Positions 1-9,607 of a DNA stretch of 23,851 nucleotides are shown one piece after another (positions within the stretch are counted from its first letter, which is position 1; every line of letters begins with the position of its first letter). The notes below the pieces were generated by a model. The model ran no database searches and was not told the origin of the DNA. It saw nothing but the letters and a program-made list of their open reading frames with translations. The DNA comes from Pelargonium cotyledonis (Eukaryota > Streptophyta > Magnoliopsida > Geraniales > Geraniaceae), in assembly GCA_036897625.1 (NCBI GenBank), contig JAYMTA010000825.1, forward strand, positions 1-23,851, given 5' to 3'. A program made the translations under genes and the position numbers.

Positions 1-132
1 AGAGAAAGGTAAGAGATAAAATGAGAGGAGTGAGTGTTGGTGTTTGAGATCTGGGAAGAGAGAAAATGAGAGAGTGGGGGGAGGTGTTTCAGATCTGGAA
101 GAGAGAAAATGAAGGAGTGAGGGTTTTCTTTT
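1..132. repeat. Tandem repeat, about 44-bp unit, three degenerate copies
   Basis: Three consecutive copies (about 1-45, 46-89, 90-132) share the pattern GAGATCTGGAAGAGAGAAAA followed by TGAGAGAGTG and GGTGTTT. The third copy is the most diverged. The array may extend to the left of the window. There is no coding potential. Confidence 0.75.
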
Positions 133-174
133 CATTTTCTATTTTCTATATTTTTTTGTATTTTTAAATTTTAA

Positions 175-460
175 TTTAATAAATTAAAATTTCCACATCA
201 GCAAAACAATATCCAATCAGCATAAATTGCACACACTGTCCACGTAACCATCTACGTCAGCGTCCGCTTCCACATATGCGTGACTTAACGAGTGAGTTGA
301 CGGAATATAACGGTAGGTATTAAATTGAGTTTAAAATTAAAGAATAGATACTTAATTGAATATATAATAGAAGTCTGATTACTAAATTGAGTAAAATAAA
401 AGTTTAGATAATAAATTAGATATGGTGCCCAAGTTTGGATATTATAAAAAAAAACTCTAT
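175..460. repeat. Degenerate repeat-like, probably transposon-derived sequence
   Basis: AT-rich DNA with repeated short phrases: CACATCAGCA / CAATCAGCA / TACGTCAGCG around 193-265, then two related blocks (about 320-355 and 380-420) built on TTAAATTGAGT and TAGATACTTAATTG. The phrase 'TTGACGGAATATAACGGTAGG' type followed by 'AAATTGAG' is common in high-copy plant repeats. No terminal repeats, target-site duplication or protein remnant was found, so the class is unassigned. Confidence 0.35.
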
Positions 461-625
461 CCCTGTAAACTACTGGAGAGCAATAAAAGATTGGAGAGCA
501 AGTCTTAATCGAAAATTGAAACAGCACAACAGAAAAGTTGCCAAATTCAGATTTCAACGATCAAGCCCTATGTACGAATTCATTGAAATATAAAGAAAGA
601 GATACGATAGGTATAGGGCACCCAC

Positions 626-737
626 CAAAAGAGGGGTTTCGAGACTGAAAAGGTGCGCATCGGCCGACAGAAAATGAAGCAGGAGAGATGGGATTCTGAG
701 GGAGAAAGTGCCGGAGAGAGGAGTTGACGGTGGTCAT
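626..737 (-). CDS. Putative first coding exon of a divergent gene (targeting-peptide-like), partial
   Basis: An ATG at 737 on the minus strand opens a 37-codon stretch (MTTVNSSLRHFLPQ...) rich in Ser, Arg, Pro and Phe with no acidic residues, as in plastid or mitochondrial targeting peptides. It ends at a good donor (TTTTG|GTGGGT, exon end 626, phase 1). If real, it is the start of a gene running off the left edge, divergent from the uL18 gene with about 140 bp between this ATG and the presumed uL18 leader. No following exon could be recognised in 1-625, so this could be chance. The frame upstream of the ATG is also open, which weakens the start choice. Confidence 0.3.
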
Positions 738-799
738 TTCGATGTAAAAAATAAAAAAAAACGAGTCTTTATGCGTGAACGCGTATGTGCCTCCGGTGA

Positions 800-1380
800 A
801 GAAAGCTGAGCTTACGAGGTCGTATTTTGGTGTTTCTTCCCACATTCACACCCAGAAGAAATCAGATTGATACTCTCAAGGTAAATTTGAAGCCTTTTTA
901 TTTGATTTATTATTCTGTTTAGAACAATGCTAGATAAGTTACTGATGATTGCACACAACCTGTTTGATAAAAGTCCCAACAGAAAATGTTCTGAATTTTT
1001 CTGACTTGCTGCAAGCTCAATGTTGGATTTTCAGGGAACCTTCGAATTTGCAAGAACTAGACAATATGGTGAATTGTCTTGCGACTGTTTCATGTGTTCC
1101 AACTCTGCAATTCAGTTCTTCTGAAATCTTTGGGTCCCGTCTAGTGCTTCTCAATTATTATCTTCCCATATGGAGTAGAAGTAAGCAAATGAAGGATTTG
1201 GTTATTTATTTGTTTGAGAAATAGCTCATGATACTTTTTCACTGTATATTTTCTACTTTTGGCTTATCATGCGCTATGTATTAGTAGGCATTGTTTGCAA
1301 GTTAGTATTTATTTGCCCTTCGGATGGTGATTGATTCTTTGCTATAATGTGAATACTTCATAGATTTACTTGTGAAGCCA
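800..1380 (+). promoter_or_regulatory. Probable 5' leader of the uL18 gene with a leader intron
   Basis: A donor-like site at 880/881 (TCTCAAG|GTAAAT) and an acceptor-like site at 1362-1363 (TTCATAG) would place an intron of about 480 nt in the 5' UTR, ending 17 nt before the ATG at 1381. The stretch 900-1360 has only short, unconvincing open frames. The transcription start is not visible; no clear TATA box was seen. Confidence 0.4.
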
Positions 1381-2280
1381 ATGGTGATTGAAGCGAAGAT
1401 AAATAACCGAACTGAAAAGGCAAAAACTCGAAACAGAAGAATGCGAAAAAAGGTTAGTCCCTATCTACTATTACAGGAATTGGTGGTCGAAGAAGAAAGA
1501 TTTGTCATGGAGCTGTCTACTATTATTTTTACTGTTCTATGTCTCCATTGGGTCTTTTCCTGTACAATGGAAAAAGGGTTTCTTTGTTGCATAATTACGA
1601 ACTATAGTTTTCTGATACAATTCGAATTTTGGTTTTTAAACTTCGTGACCAGTTTGATGGAACAGCTACGAGGCCAAGGCTTTCTGTGTTCTGTTCAGAT
1701 AAGCAGCTATATGCTATGCTTGTAGATGATGAGAACAAGAAGTGTTTATACTACGGAAGCACTTTGCAGAAATCTATTCGTGGAGACCCTCCTTGTAGCA
1801 CCGTTGTAAGTATTAATTTCTGTGTTTGACGTTTTTGTATTGAAAGAAAGGAAATAGAGAGTACCAAGGCACGAGACTTCCACCATTGTGAGACATGGGG
1901 AGTGTCATCGAAGTGCACGGCCTAACTTTTGTTTGGTAAAGAGATTGTTTAACAAACTTGAATTCGAGACCTTACCATATTAAAATAGAAAGACAAGATT
2001 TACCTGTCATGGTTGTATAGATATTGTAAAATATTTGGAAACTGCTGCTTTGTTTCAACCTTTCTTTGTCGTTTTTTCAAGTTTCCACTTATGGTTTGTA
2101 ACCTTGTTCCTGTTCTGCTTTCAGGAAGCCGCTGGGCGTGTTGGTGAAGGGCTTATCAAGGTTTGTACTGATCTTAATATTGATGAAATATCATCATATG
2201 ATCGTAATGGTTTTGCTCGTGGGGAAAAAATGCAAGCTTTCGAGGTAGCAATTTCTCGCCATGGTTTCTTGTCACGATAA
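1381..2280 (+). CDS. uL18 (ribosomal L18p/L5e) family protein, 3 exons, 126 aa
   Basis: Exons 1381-1452, 1653-1805 and 2125-2280 join in phase 0 at GT/AG sites (AAAAAG|GTTAGT, GACCAG|TTTGAT, CCGTT|GTAAGT, TTTCAG|GAAGCC). The product carries the uL18 core: a basic N-terminus ending RNRRMRKK, then GTATRPRLSVF, the STLQKSI segment, AAGRVGEGLIKVC, and FDR-like SSYDRNGFARG before AFEVAISRHGFL. Members of this fold bind 5S rRNA in the large ribosomal subunit. The protein matches my memory of the short plant-specific L18p/L5e proteins (Arabidopsis At1g08845 type). It has no obvious organelle transit peptide; the compartment is unresolved. An alternative upstream GTG codon at 1372 is ignored in favour of the ATG. 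It converges on the GALT1-like gene downstream. Confidence 0.88.
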
Positions 2281-3083
2281 TATATACCATTACAACAATT
2301 GTTTATGCTATTTAGAAGGTAGATCCACATCTTGTAAGGTTTCAAGTGTCATATATGGTCAGTTTTGTACATTTTGTTGTTTCCCTCATGGATGTGTACT
2401 CTACTAGTGATACTCTCAGTTTCTAAAAAACAAAAGTTAATGTTCATTGAAGACATGTTCTACTGTTTTGCTTTATGTTTCATGTATGTGTTAGTAATGT
2501 TGGAAAACATGATGGAAATTGCTCAAATGATTTAGATAATCTTGTATATTTAGATAAATCTCCCATAGATTGAATTGACTTTACTAGGAATGATTGTTGG
2601 AATGTGATGCTATTTGCGAAGTCGTAACTGATACGAATTTGGTTGTTGACATTCCATAATTCTCAACATCGGTCATTCCCTTCAAGCTCTAAATTGAAGA
2701 TTGGGAATCAAAACTTACACTGCATCTCAAAACAACAATTGTGATTCCCAGGTCAGTATATATAATGATAGTGAACAACCTCTGTTTAAGAATTCATATG
2801 TACTGCAGATAGAATAGTACAAAAAATGTGATTAAAACGTTGTAGCATTCTCAGTAACAACCTATCGTCTGTTCCTAAATAGAATCCTACAACCGTATAG
2901 CCTATATATACACATGATCTCTCTCATCTACTGTAACACGTAAGTTCTTGAGTACCAAATTATGGCCTCAGACTCTTTCTTTCGATGGGGTCTCTCATTC
3001 TGGTCAATTATTTTTCTTTAGTCGTTATCAGGTTCTATGAAGCTTTAAAAGGCTATAAATGGTTAAATTAAATCTAACAATAG
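2281..3083. other. Convergent intergenic region, no gene seen
   Basis: About 800 bp between the 3' ends of the uL18 gene (+) and the galactosyltransferase gene (-). It should hold both 3' UTRs and polyadenylation sites. All frames are closed at short intervals, and no repeat, RNA gene or mobile element was recognised. Confidence 0.6.
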
Positions 3084-5798
3084 TTATCGATTACCACAGC
3101 ACACAGCATGTTTTGTTTCTTGAAGCTTCTGCCATAGGCAGAGCATCTCCCTAGGGTCTTGGTAGTGAGCAACAACATAACCGTCCTTGCATCCTTCACT
3201 AAAAATCCTTCCCTTGGTCTCATACTGAACTTGTAAACCTTCCCTTTTCATATCTGCAATCCAAATGCCCATTGACACATCTTCTAGCTTAAACATCTGC
3301 CATTAGATATGGAAGCACACAATTGATTGATAAGAACAGTGCTGCAAATAGTGAGGATTGTCTGGAAATGAAGCTATTAGTTGTGACATATGTACCTTTA
3401 GATGACCTTTTCTGTGTTTTTAGTAGACGGTCTGTGCTATGTCTCGGGACACCACATAACCAGGACCATGCGCCCAAGGGGGATAAGTTTCTTCAGGCCA
3501 TTCCTTCAGTATGGAAGAAATGCATTGTGAGAACACTAACTTGTCCTTTCGTTTTTCTCAAAATAGAAAGCAGAACACTAGTTTTGAGATGGATAGAGTA
3601 TTACATAGGGCAGAGAGTTACCTCGGGGCTAATATACCACTTGCTATTTGTACTACGATGAGGTCGGGAATCCGAGTTGATGAGTCCATAGAGCAATCCA
3701 CGAGTCACATTGACCCTATTTAGGGAAGCTAGCACTTCATCAACCCGAACAAACGCATCATCATCCGTCTTCATGACAAACTTCGAAGAAACAACCTCAG
3801 TCTGTTCAAGAGATGTAGAAAGTAAGCCTAGGCTTCTCCATGTTTAAGAAAGAGAGAAGGGTTTACCCCAAAGATGCAGATGGCTAAAGTCTTCCAAGTG
3901 ATGAGGCCATAGTAGTCAACAAAAGGCACCAGTTGTATATCTCCATGCGTTCGTGCCTCGTTCCAGAGTTCTTCATTAACAATCTGGTTTTTATGCTGGA
4001 AAACATCTTAACCATGATGAGTATTATTCAGTCATAGGCTGTAAACTGAAAACTAGAGTGAGTGATTCACAAGTGGACGTACTAAACCCACGAAGAAACG
4101 AACTGCAACTTCCCCAGACCGAACTGCTGGATACTGCATCCATGTTTGCTGAACAGCCATCCTGCGCTTAAAATTGTTCGCTGTGGAGAATACGCCAATG
4201 AAGAGATATAATGGTTTTTCAGGTGAGAGAGTTGTTGATTTGAGTGCTTCCAAATCAATTGTGTGATCTTCATCCTCTGATGCTGGTAGACCACTTGCCA
4301 GAACAGAAATCAACTTCAGGTCTCCAGAAATTCTAACTTGGCTCACAAGCCATGGCTCCAAAGTCTGAGCCAAAGACAAATCAAGATAATGTATAGTTTA
4401 GAGAATGAAAGCTAGGTGTCTCGGCTAAAGAGTTACTGGTCGAGAGTCAGTCAAGAGAAAACAAATTCATTGAAGCCTTTTCTAGTTAGTTTGACTGAGT
4501 CTCAGCGTGATTCTTAGAATGAATTTTTATTCTTCTTAGAAATTGAAAGGAAAGAGTCACAACCATAACCATCGAGTTATTGACTGAGAGTCCGTCAATT
4601 CACAAAAGAAATGGATTCGGGTTGTGTTCAATACCCACAAACTCATTGAGACGGATATTAGTAGTGTCTTCTCATTGGCCTGACTGAATCACAAGTCATA
4701 ACTCTTTGACTGATATATATAGAAACAAAACGGGAAAGAAGTTGAAGAAATTACATCGCGGTGAGCAAATGATGTTACGAGTTTCCCATCAACTGTCATT
4801 TGTATACCCTCAGATCCCACTCTAAGTGTTGCAACAGACAAATAGCCTCTCTTAAAGGGGAAATATTTTCCAGACCCCTTTGAATCATCTATACCCACCA
4901 ACTTGCTGCATTGGTCCAAATCATCCACTGCCAAAATGGAGCAATTAAAATGAACTAAGAGCTGATTTCGTAAATACTAAAAAAAACTGTAAGAAGCTGT
5001 AAGGGGATGGTTCAAGCAGCAAGAGTTGCGTGTACCTTTATGATTTTTGTCTCGAGCTGGGGATGGACAACGCTCTTCCTCGCCCCAATCGCGAGCTACA
5101 CTCCAAGTGATCTGGACGATCACAGGATCCTCAGTGACCTTATCACCCTGAAGCCTCACATTGTAATGCAAAACAATGGGAGGATCCGGCTCGCCAGGAA
5201 GTGGTGCACCCGTTAAGTCAATACGAAAATTACCAACATTCGGGATGCCAATAATTGTAACGGACGATCCCTGAGTAAGGCCACAAGGAACTCGCAAAAT
5301 ATAATCGCTCTCACCAAGTTTGGTATCATTCATTTCACTGAGAAAATGAGGACACTGCTTTTCCTTCCCTATCCTGAGTAAACTTCCATTACTAGACCTG
5401 AGCCTCTCTTCTTCCACTGAAGCCATGAGGCTATTCCATGTAACTCCAGCTTCCTTGACAGCCTCTACTGCATTAGGCAAGCCCTGAGCATGATCAAGCA
5501 AGTGTCTCATCTCGTTCCATGTTCGCAGAGATTGTTGCTCGTTGTTGGAGATGTTCCAAGGAGCGAAAAGGCTGGAAGCTACGGTATCAGCAACAATCAC
5601 TCGAGAGGCGTTTTCGGGATTCTCGTGCGCTGGAGGGAGTGCAGTGTGAAGCGATTCAAGAGGATTGCTTGCGTTGGAAAAACCCGCGTTTGTGAGATCA
5701 TAACTACTTTCCTCGATTGGATTGTTCGTGACACCATATCTCAGGATCAGCACCATGAACAAAGAGACAATAACAACACCACTGTACCATTTCTTCAT
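3084..5798 (-). CDS. GALT1: Beta-1,3-galactosyltransferase with galectin domain (GALT1-like), 7 exons, carrying a premature stop
   Basis: Exons 5798-5036, 4927-4755, 4364-4083, 3995-3867, 3801-3622, 3503-3396 and 3296-3084, all with GT/AG borders and continuous frame; full length would be 615 aa. A type II Golgi protein: membrane segment about residues 6-20, stem, galectin-like domain (about 170-370, with [17 protein letters not shown] and [20 protein letters not shown]), then the GT31 domain with [17 protein letters not shown], the metal-binding DDD (462-464 in [14 protein letters not shown]), WAHGPGY and [11 protein letters not shown]. It closely resembles Arabidopsis GALT1 (643 aa), which adds beta-1,3-Gal to N-glycans for Lewis-a. 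Codon 537 (bases 3422-3420) is TAA where an aligned Lys is expected, so translation would stop 79 residues early and lose the ED motif. Everything else is intact, so this is either a recent null allele or a base error. Confidence 0.9.
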
Positions 5799-6594
5799 TC
5801 TGCTTGATTGAGCTTGAAGAAACACAATTTCAGAAAAATCAACCGTTAATTAAGCCAACAAAAGATGCTGCAATTGTTTGAACTGAAGTTGCAGAAAAGC
5901 TAGAAACAAAAAATATTACCTTCACATTTTCCTTCTGCTCAGAGAAATGCCAGAAAGTGCAAGAAAATCAGCAAGAAAGTTTCCTGAGCGCTTGATCTTC
6001 GGCGTTTCAACATATGATTATAATTCAAGTGATTCGAACAAATAAAAGTAATGGGAAATATAAAAATAGAAATGATTTTTTTGTTCTGTTAATATGAATT
6101 TGGTTCGGTCCTTGAAGTGTATGACACGGCAAAACAATTTAAAAATGGTTGACTCCACAAATAATTAATTTTAAAATAAGTTAATTTCGTTAATTTTATC
6201 GCCTATTTGTTTATTTTACCCGAAACTGCCAACGAGAAAGCGCCACGTAAGCTGACGGCCGTTGTAACTTCATAGCATGGGATTGAAATAATCGACGATC
6301 GATTTTATTTTTGTTCTTTTCCATTTTTGTTCTAAGTTTAAGGTAGTTCTAATGTACCTGAGAGGTGATGGCTTTTGAGGTCGCAGCCTATGGTCAAGCT
6401 TCAATCCTGACCGTTGAATTACTTCTTATTCTTTCTCTCGCTTAAATGCAGAGTTTTGATGAGATCCGATGTATTACTGAGATAAGATTTTCAAGGCATG
6501 CCACGACATTAGCCTAAATAAAAAAACTTATCGTGAATCTTTATTAGCATTACGGGAAAGGGAAATTACAATCGCATCCAATTCAACTATATGT
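5799..6594 (-). promoter_or_regulatory. 5' leader and promoter region of the galactosyltransferase gene; remainder empty
   Basis: On the minus strand a donor-like site at 5920/5919 (GTGAAG|GTAATA) and acceptor-like AGs just upstream of the ATG (TTTCTTCAAG, AAGCAG) suggest a leader intron of about 100 nt. Further upstream, 6240-6250 contains a CCACGTAA element (ACGT core). The rest, to the RNase 3' end at 6595, shows no open frame or repeat. Confidence 0.35.
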
Positions 6595-7750
6595 CTAAAA
6601 GGAAGGGAATTGAATATCAGAACCACATTTCCCAGAAGGAAACACTGGACATTCAATGAGTTGTGACCCAGAGGTGTCCACACACAAGTACACTTGATAG
6701 ACCTGACTGTTTCCTGATGAATCCACATTGCATTCTACCCATGGACTGTACCCAACTCCTTGCTTTATGCCATCTACAATGCTCTCCAAGCTATATGATC
6801 CCCCGTTCGCGCTAATTCCTGTTAATTGTTAATTCCATATTATTAGATGCTGCTTATAATGTTCTAACAATATAGTAAACATATTGATCATGCAAGTTTG
6901 AAATCAATTTGTACCTGCACTTTGAAGAATTTGGAGGAGATCTGCTTTAATTTTCAAGTCAAGAGCTGCTTCAAAGTAACTATGTTGGTCAAGGACAGAT
7001 TCCGAACAAGTACCATGTTCGTCCCATTCATGTGACCAGAAGGTTATGCCATTGTTGCTTGGGCAGGACAGTGATGGCCAGCTCTTCCCCATACCACTTG
7101 TGAGGTCCGATACCTTGTACCATAACCGGACAAAGAAACAGACTAAATCAATATCTAACGACCTAGCAAAACTGTCACATAACAAAATATGGGAAAAGCT
7201 AGATGACAAAATATAGGATTCAAAGTGAAGACTCTAGTTTTACATGTTTATGCAACAACAGAACGTGCAATCTTCGTGCTTGTGCAAGCAAGTTTCGTTC
7301 TTTTTATATTATTGGGTCTCATATTTGCTTAATGCACATAAGTTTTGATTTGTCCTCTCAAAACTTGCTATGGTAATGATCAATAAAGACACCTTGTACC
7401 TTGGATGGATCGAAGGGGCTATTCGGATCACAGTTTGATGGGTAAGAGCCATTGTTGTAGTTAGGCCAAAGACCATGAATCCCAAAATCTGCATCAGGCT
7501 TCCCTGTTGTTGGGTAGCAACAGCTCTCTTGTGTGTCACAGAATGATCCTGGCCACTACACAAACAACAATACAAATTAACAACAAGAACTATCAAACCG
7601 AAAGAGAACTTGTATAATTAAACACACTGATGCAACAATAACCTGTTGCACAAAGTAGAAGAAATCGAAATCTTGAGAGACAGCGAGAACTGTAAGGTAC
7701 TGTGTGATCAGGAATTGGATCATCATCAAGATTGAGCATTTGGACTTCAT
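6595..7750 (-). CDS. RNS1: Secreted S-like ribonuclease T2 (RNS1 / RNase LE class), 4 exons, 228 aa
   Basis: Exons 7750-7643, 7555-7400, 7113-6915 and 6818-6595 join at GT/AG sites. Residues 1-25 form a signal peptide (MKSKCSILMMIQFLITQY...LAVS), followed by the mature start QDFDFFYFVQQWPG. Active-site block I is FGIHGLWPNY (His63, Trp66); block II is FWSHEWDEHGTC (His116, Glu117, His121). Cysteines at 42, 48, 49, 78, 105 and 124, and in the C-terminal VECNVDSSG, YLCVD, IECPVF and GKCGSD segments, match the disulfide set of the family. T2 RNases cut RNA to 2',3'-cyclic phosphates; RNS1-type enzymes are secreted and often induced by phosphate starvation or wounding. The position before His121, normally Lys, is Glu120 here. 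Length and sequence match RNS1 (230 aa) from memory. Confidence 0.93.
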
Positions 7751-7797
7751 TTTCTATGAACAGAAACTGCTAGTGTTAACTGTTAAATGTTAATAGC

Positions 7798-7807
7798 TGT
7801 ATTTATA
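7798..7807 (-). promoter_or_regulatory. TATA box of the RNase gene
   Basis: The minus strand reads TATAAATA about 50 bp upstream of the ATG at 7750, implying a very short 5' leader. It is the only strong TATA motif in the proximal upstream region. Positions 7810-8030 show nothing else recognisable. Confidence 0.55.
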
Positions 7808-8035
7808 GGTAGAAATGAAAGGTTTTATGTGTGACTGTTAATTGATCTCTATTTCATTTGTAGCATTGATAAAGCTTATAGTAACAACTAACAAGTCAAT
7901 TCAGGGTTGTGACAAAGAAGGGTTAAACTGCAGATAAGTACAGTTTCTGTTACCTCTGGAATATTAAAAATATCATTTGGTATCATATTAAACGTCTAGC
8001 TCGGCCTATTAGATCAATCATACTTACACACATAA

Positions 8036-8106
8036 TGTAAAGAACCATCTCAACTAAAAGCTTAAGCTTATAGTTGAAGGCCCATTAATAGTTTTATGCT
8101 CTAACA
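8036..8106 (-). repeat. TRIM terminal repeat (3' copy in element orientation)
   Basis: 71-bp direct terminal repeat, adjacent to the polypurine tract at 8107-8116. Confidence 0.9.
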
Positions 8107-8250
8107 CGCCCCCTCATATGCAAGCTCATTTTCATTTTTGCTTTGCGCGTGGCCCATGCACAGGTCCACCTCTTGCCTTGTGCTGGAATTTAATATGGGT
8201 GGCGGTGAGACTCGAACCCGGGACCTTTTGTCACCAACGCTCTGATACCA

Positions 8251-8320
8251 TGTAAAGAACCATCTCAACTAAAAGCTTAAGCTTATAGTTGAAGGCCATT
8301 AATAGTTTTATGCTCTAACA
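8251..8320 (-). repeat. TRIM terminal repeat (5' copy in element orientation)
   Basis: 70-bp direct terminal repeat, adjacent with no gap to the primer-binding site at 8239-8250. Confidence 0.9.
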
Positions 8321-8325
8321 CATAA

Positions 8326-8860
8326 TGTGTAATCCTTCCTAGGAACAATTCCACACTTGTTTCTCATGCTACTATAGAAATGCTCGGGTTTCACTCGCGA
8401 TCTTTCTCGTTTCTTCAAACTTTGCTATAGCCTTGTTCTCTATTATGAGGAAAGATAGGGTACTTAAAACATGGGGAAGAAAAACAGAAGACAATATGCC
8501 ATAGCTATCAAGAATCTGTCAACTCTATATCTATCCGATTCTGAAGATCAAAAGTTCAAGAAAAGTCCACCACAACACCAGATATATGCTTCCATGATCC
8601 TACATTAGTAAATGATTTTCAGTGGAGAAGATAAAGTTTCAAATGTGTTGGAAATAATAAAAAAGAGTCTAAATTATGGTGATTCTTATACATTTTATCA
8701 CATGTTATTCTCTGAGAAACTACTGTCTCCTATGCTCTGTTGGTCCATGTGTGTTGCACAGATCAATATTCGTAAGTCCAATAATACTGTCCATTTTTAC
8801 ACCCATAAATCAATGTAAGTTTATCTATAAATATAAGTAAGAAAAGTACACATGCACCAC
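8326..8860. other. Intergenic DNA, no feature seen
   Basis: AT-rich sequence between the TRIM and the start of the AVT1 palindrome. A 68-codon open frame at 8612-8818 has no recognisable motif and is treated as chance. Confidence 0.5.
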
Positions 8861-8869
8861 CTGTTTAGT

Positions 8870-8992
8870 GAAGATTTGCTATTAGAGAATAAGCTATAAG
8901 TGGAAACAAAATGTGGCAAACCAAGCTGACTAGGAATCCATCCAGAACAATTGCTTTTTGATTGCTCTCTGGTTTGCATCATATATCTACCA
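8870..8992 (+). promoter_or_regulatory. Conserved distal upstream block of AVT1 copy A
   Basis: About 700-810 bp upstream of the copy A ATG. Its reverse complement matches 14331-14450, the equivalent place upstream of copy B, including GATATATGATGCA, CCAGAGAGCAAT, GATGGATTC and AGTCAGCTTGGTTTG. Neighbouring upstream DNA has diverged more, so this may be a retained control region. Confidence 0.45.
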
Positions 8993-9238
8993 TTCTCCTA
9001 AACACAACCAAAATGTTAGCAAAATGTGTGACACAATGCTTAAATTTGCAGCAACGACTTTGATTCTAAGCAACACCAAATCCATTAACTTATCTCTTAA
9101 ACTCGCACTCAATTATACATTATTATATTAATACTAGTTCTAGGCCATGTGCCATGTTTATGCTTAGAAACATCTAAAAGATGTGGTGAAGAAGAAGATG
9201 CTCTTTTTCTCAGCACCGAATTGTTTCAGTGCTATAAG

Positions 9239-9259
9239 TTTTTTTTTTTTTTTTTTTTT
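9239..9259. repeat. Poly-T tract
   Basis: Uninterrupted run of about 21 T; a length-variable homopolymer not found at the matching place in copy B. Confidence 0.9.
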
Positions 9260-9607
9260 ACTATAATGGAACACAATTTTCGCACACGCTTAACAAAACT
9301 TATAATATTGCATACAAAGATTCCATCAGTTTCGTATTCACATTTTGGTTGCAGTTTTGATCCCAATTTCAAGTTCTTGAAATTGGGCAATGAAGCATAT
9401 AAATATATAATCATCTCATGGTTTCAATGGAACAGCAAAGAACAGTTAAAAAGTTAAAGACAAAGCCTACCCATTTTGATTATTGCTGTTTGACCTTGAA
9501 TTGCCAATCTACTCATATTCACAATGTCCTCTCTTGATCCAAGAATCAACCACTTTTTTTCTCCTTCAATGATTGAGCATCAAGAATCACAAACATGAAT
9601 CATCTCA

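Larger units (their letters stand above)
8036..8320 (-). mobile_element. TRIM (terminal-repeat retrotransposon in miniature), complete, 285 bp
   Basis: Two direct repeats, 8036-8106 (71 bp) and 8251-8320 (70 bp), are identical except for one base in a G/C run (GGCCC versus GGCC). Each runs TGTTAGAGCATAAAAC...TTTACA on the minus strand (TG...CA ends). Directly next to the upstream repeat, 8250-8239 reads TGGTATCAGAGC, the usual initiator-Met tRNA primer-binding site; a purine tract TGAGGGGGCG lies at 8116-8107 before the other repeat. The element is flanked by the 5-bp duplication CATAA (8031-8035 and 8321-8325). The internal part is only 144 bp and codes for nothing, so mobilisation would need enzymes supplied in trans. 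Confidence 0.93.

Noticed and set aside
285-557. 90-codon minus-strand open frame
   Set aside because: Low-complexity Phe/Tyr/Ile-rich translation of AT-rich repeat DNA, without a motif or splice context.
4381-4740. Recurrent GACTGAG/GAGTC words in GALT1 intron 2 as a regulatory array
   Set aside because: The words (near 4450, 4490, 4580, 4680) are irregularly spaced and short; likely an ancient local duplication, too weak to claim.
5007-5807. Plus-strand open frames opposite GALT1 exon 1
   Set aside because: Shadows of the real minus-strand exon, which has a clear galectin-domain match.
6595-7750. Self-incompatibility S-RNase (S locus)
   Set aside because: The sequence and three-intron layout are those of the RNS1/RNase LE class. 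There is no pistil S-RNase hypervariable region pattern and no linked F-box gene in the window.
8185-8250. tRNA gene
   Set aside because: Only a T-arm-like segment and a primer-site complement are present; no acceptor stem, D arm or anticodon arm can be formed. It is part of the TRIM.
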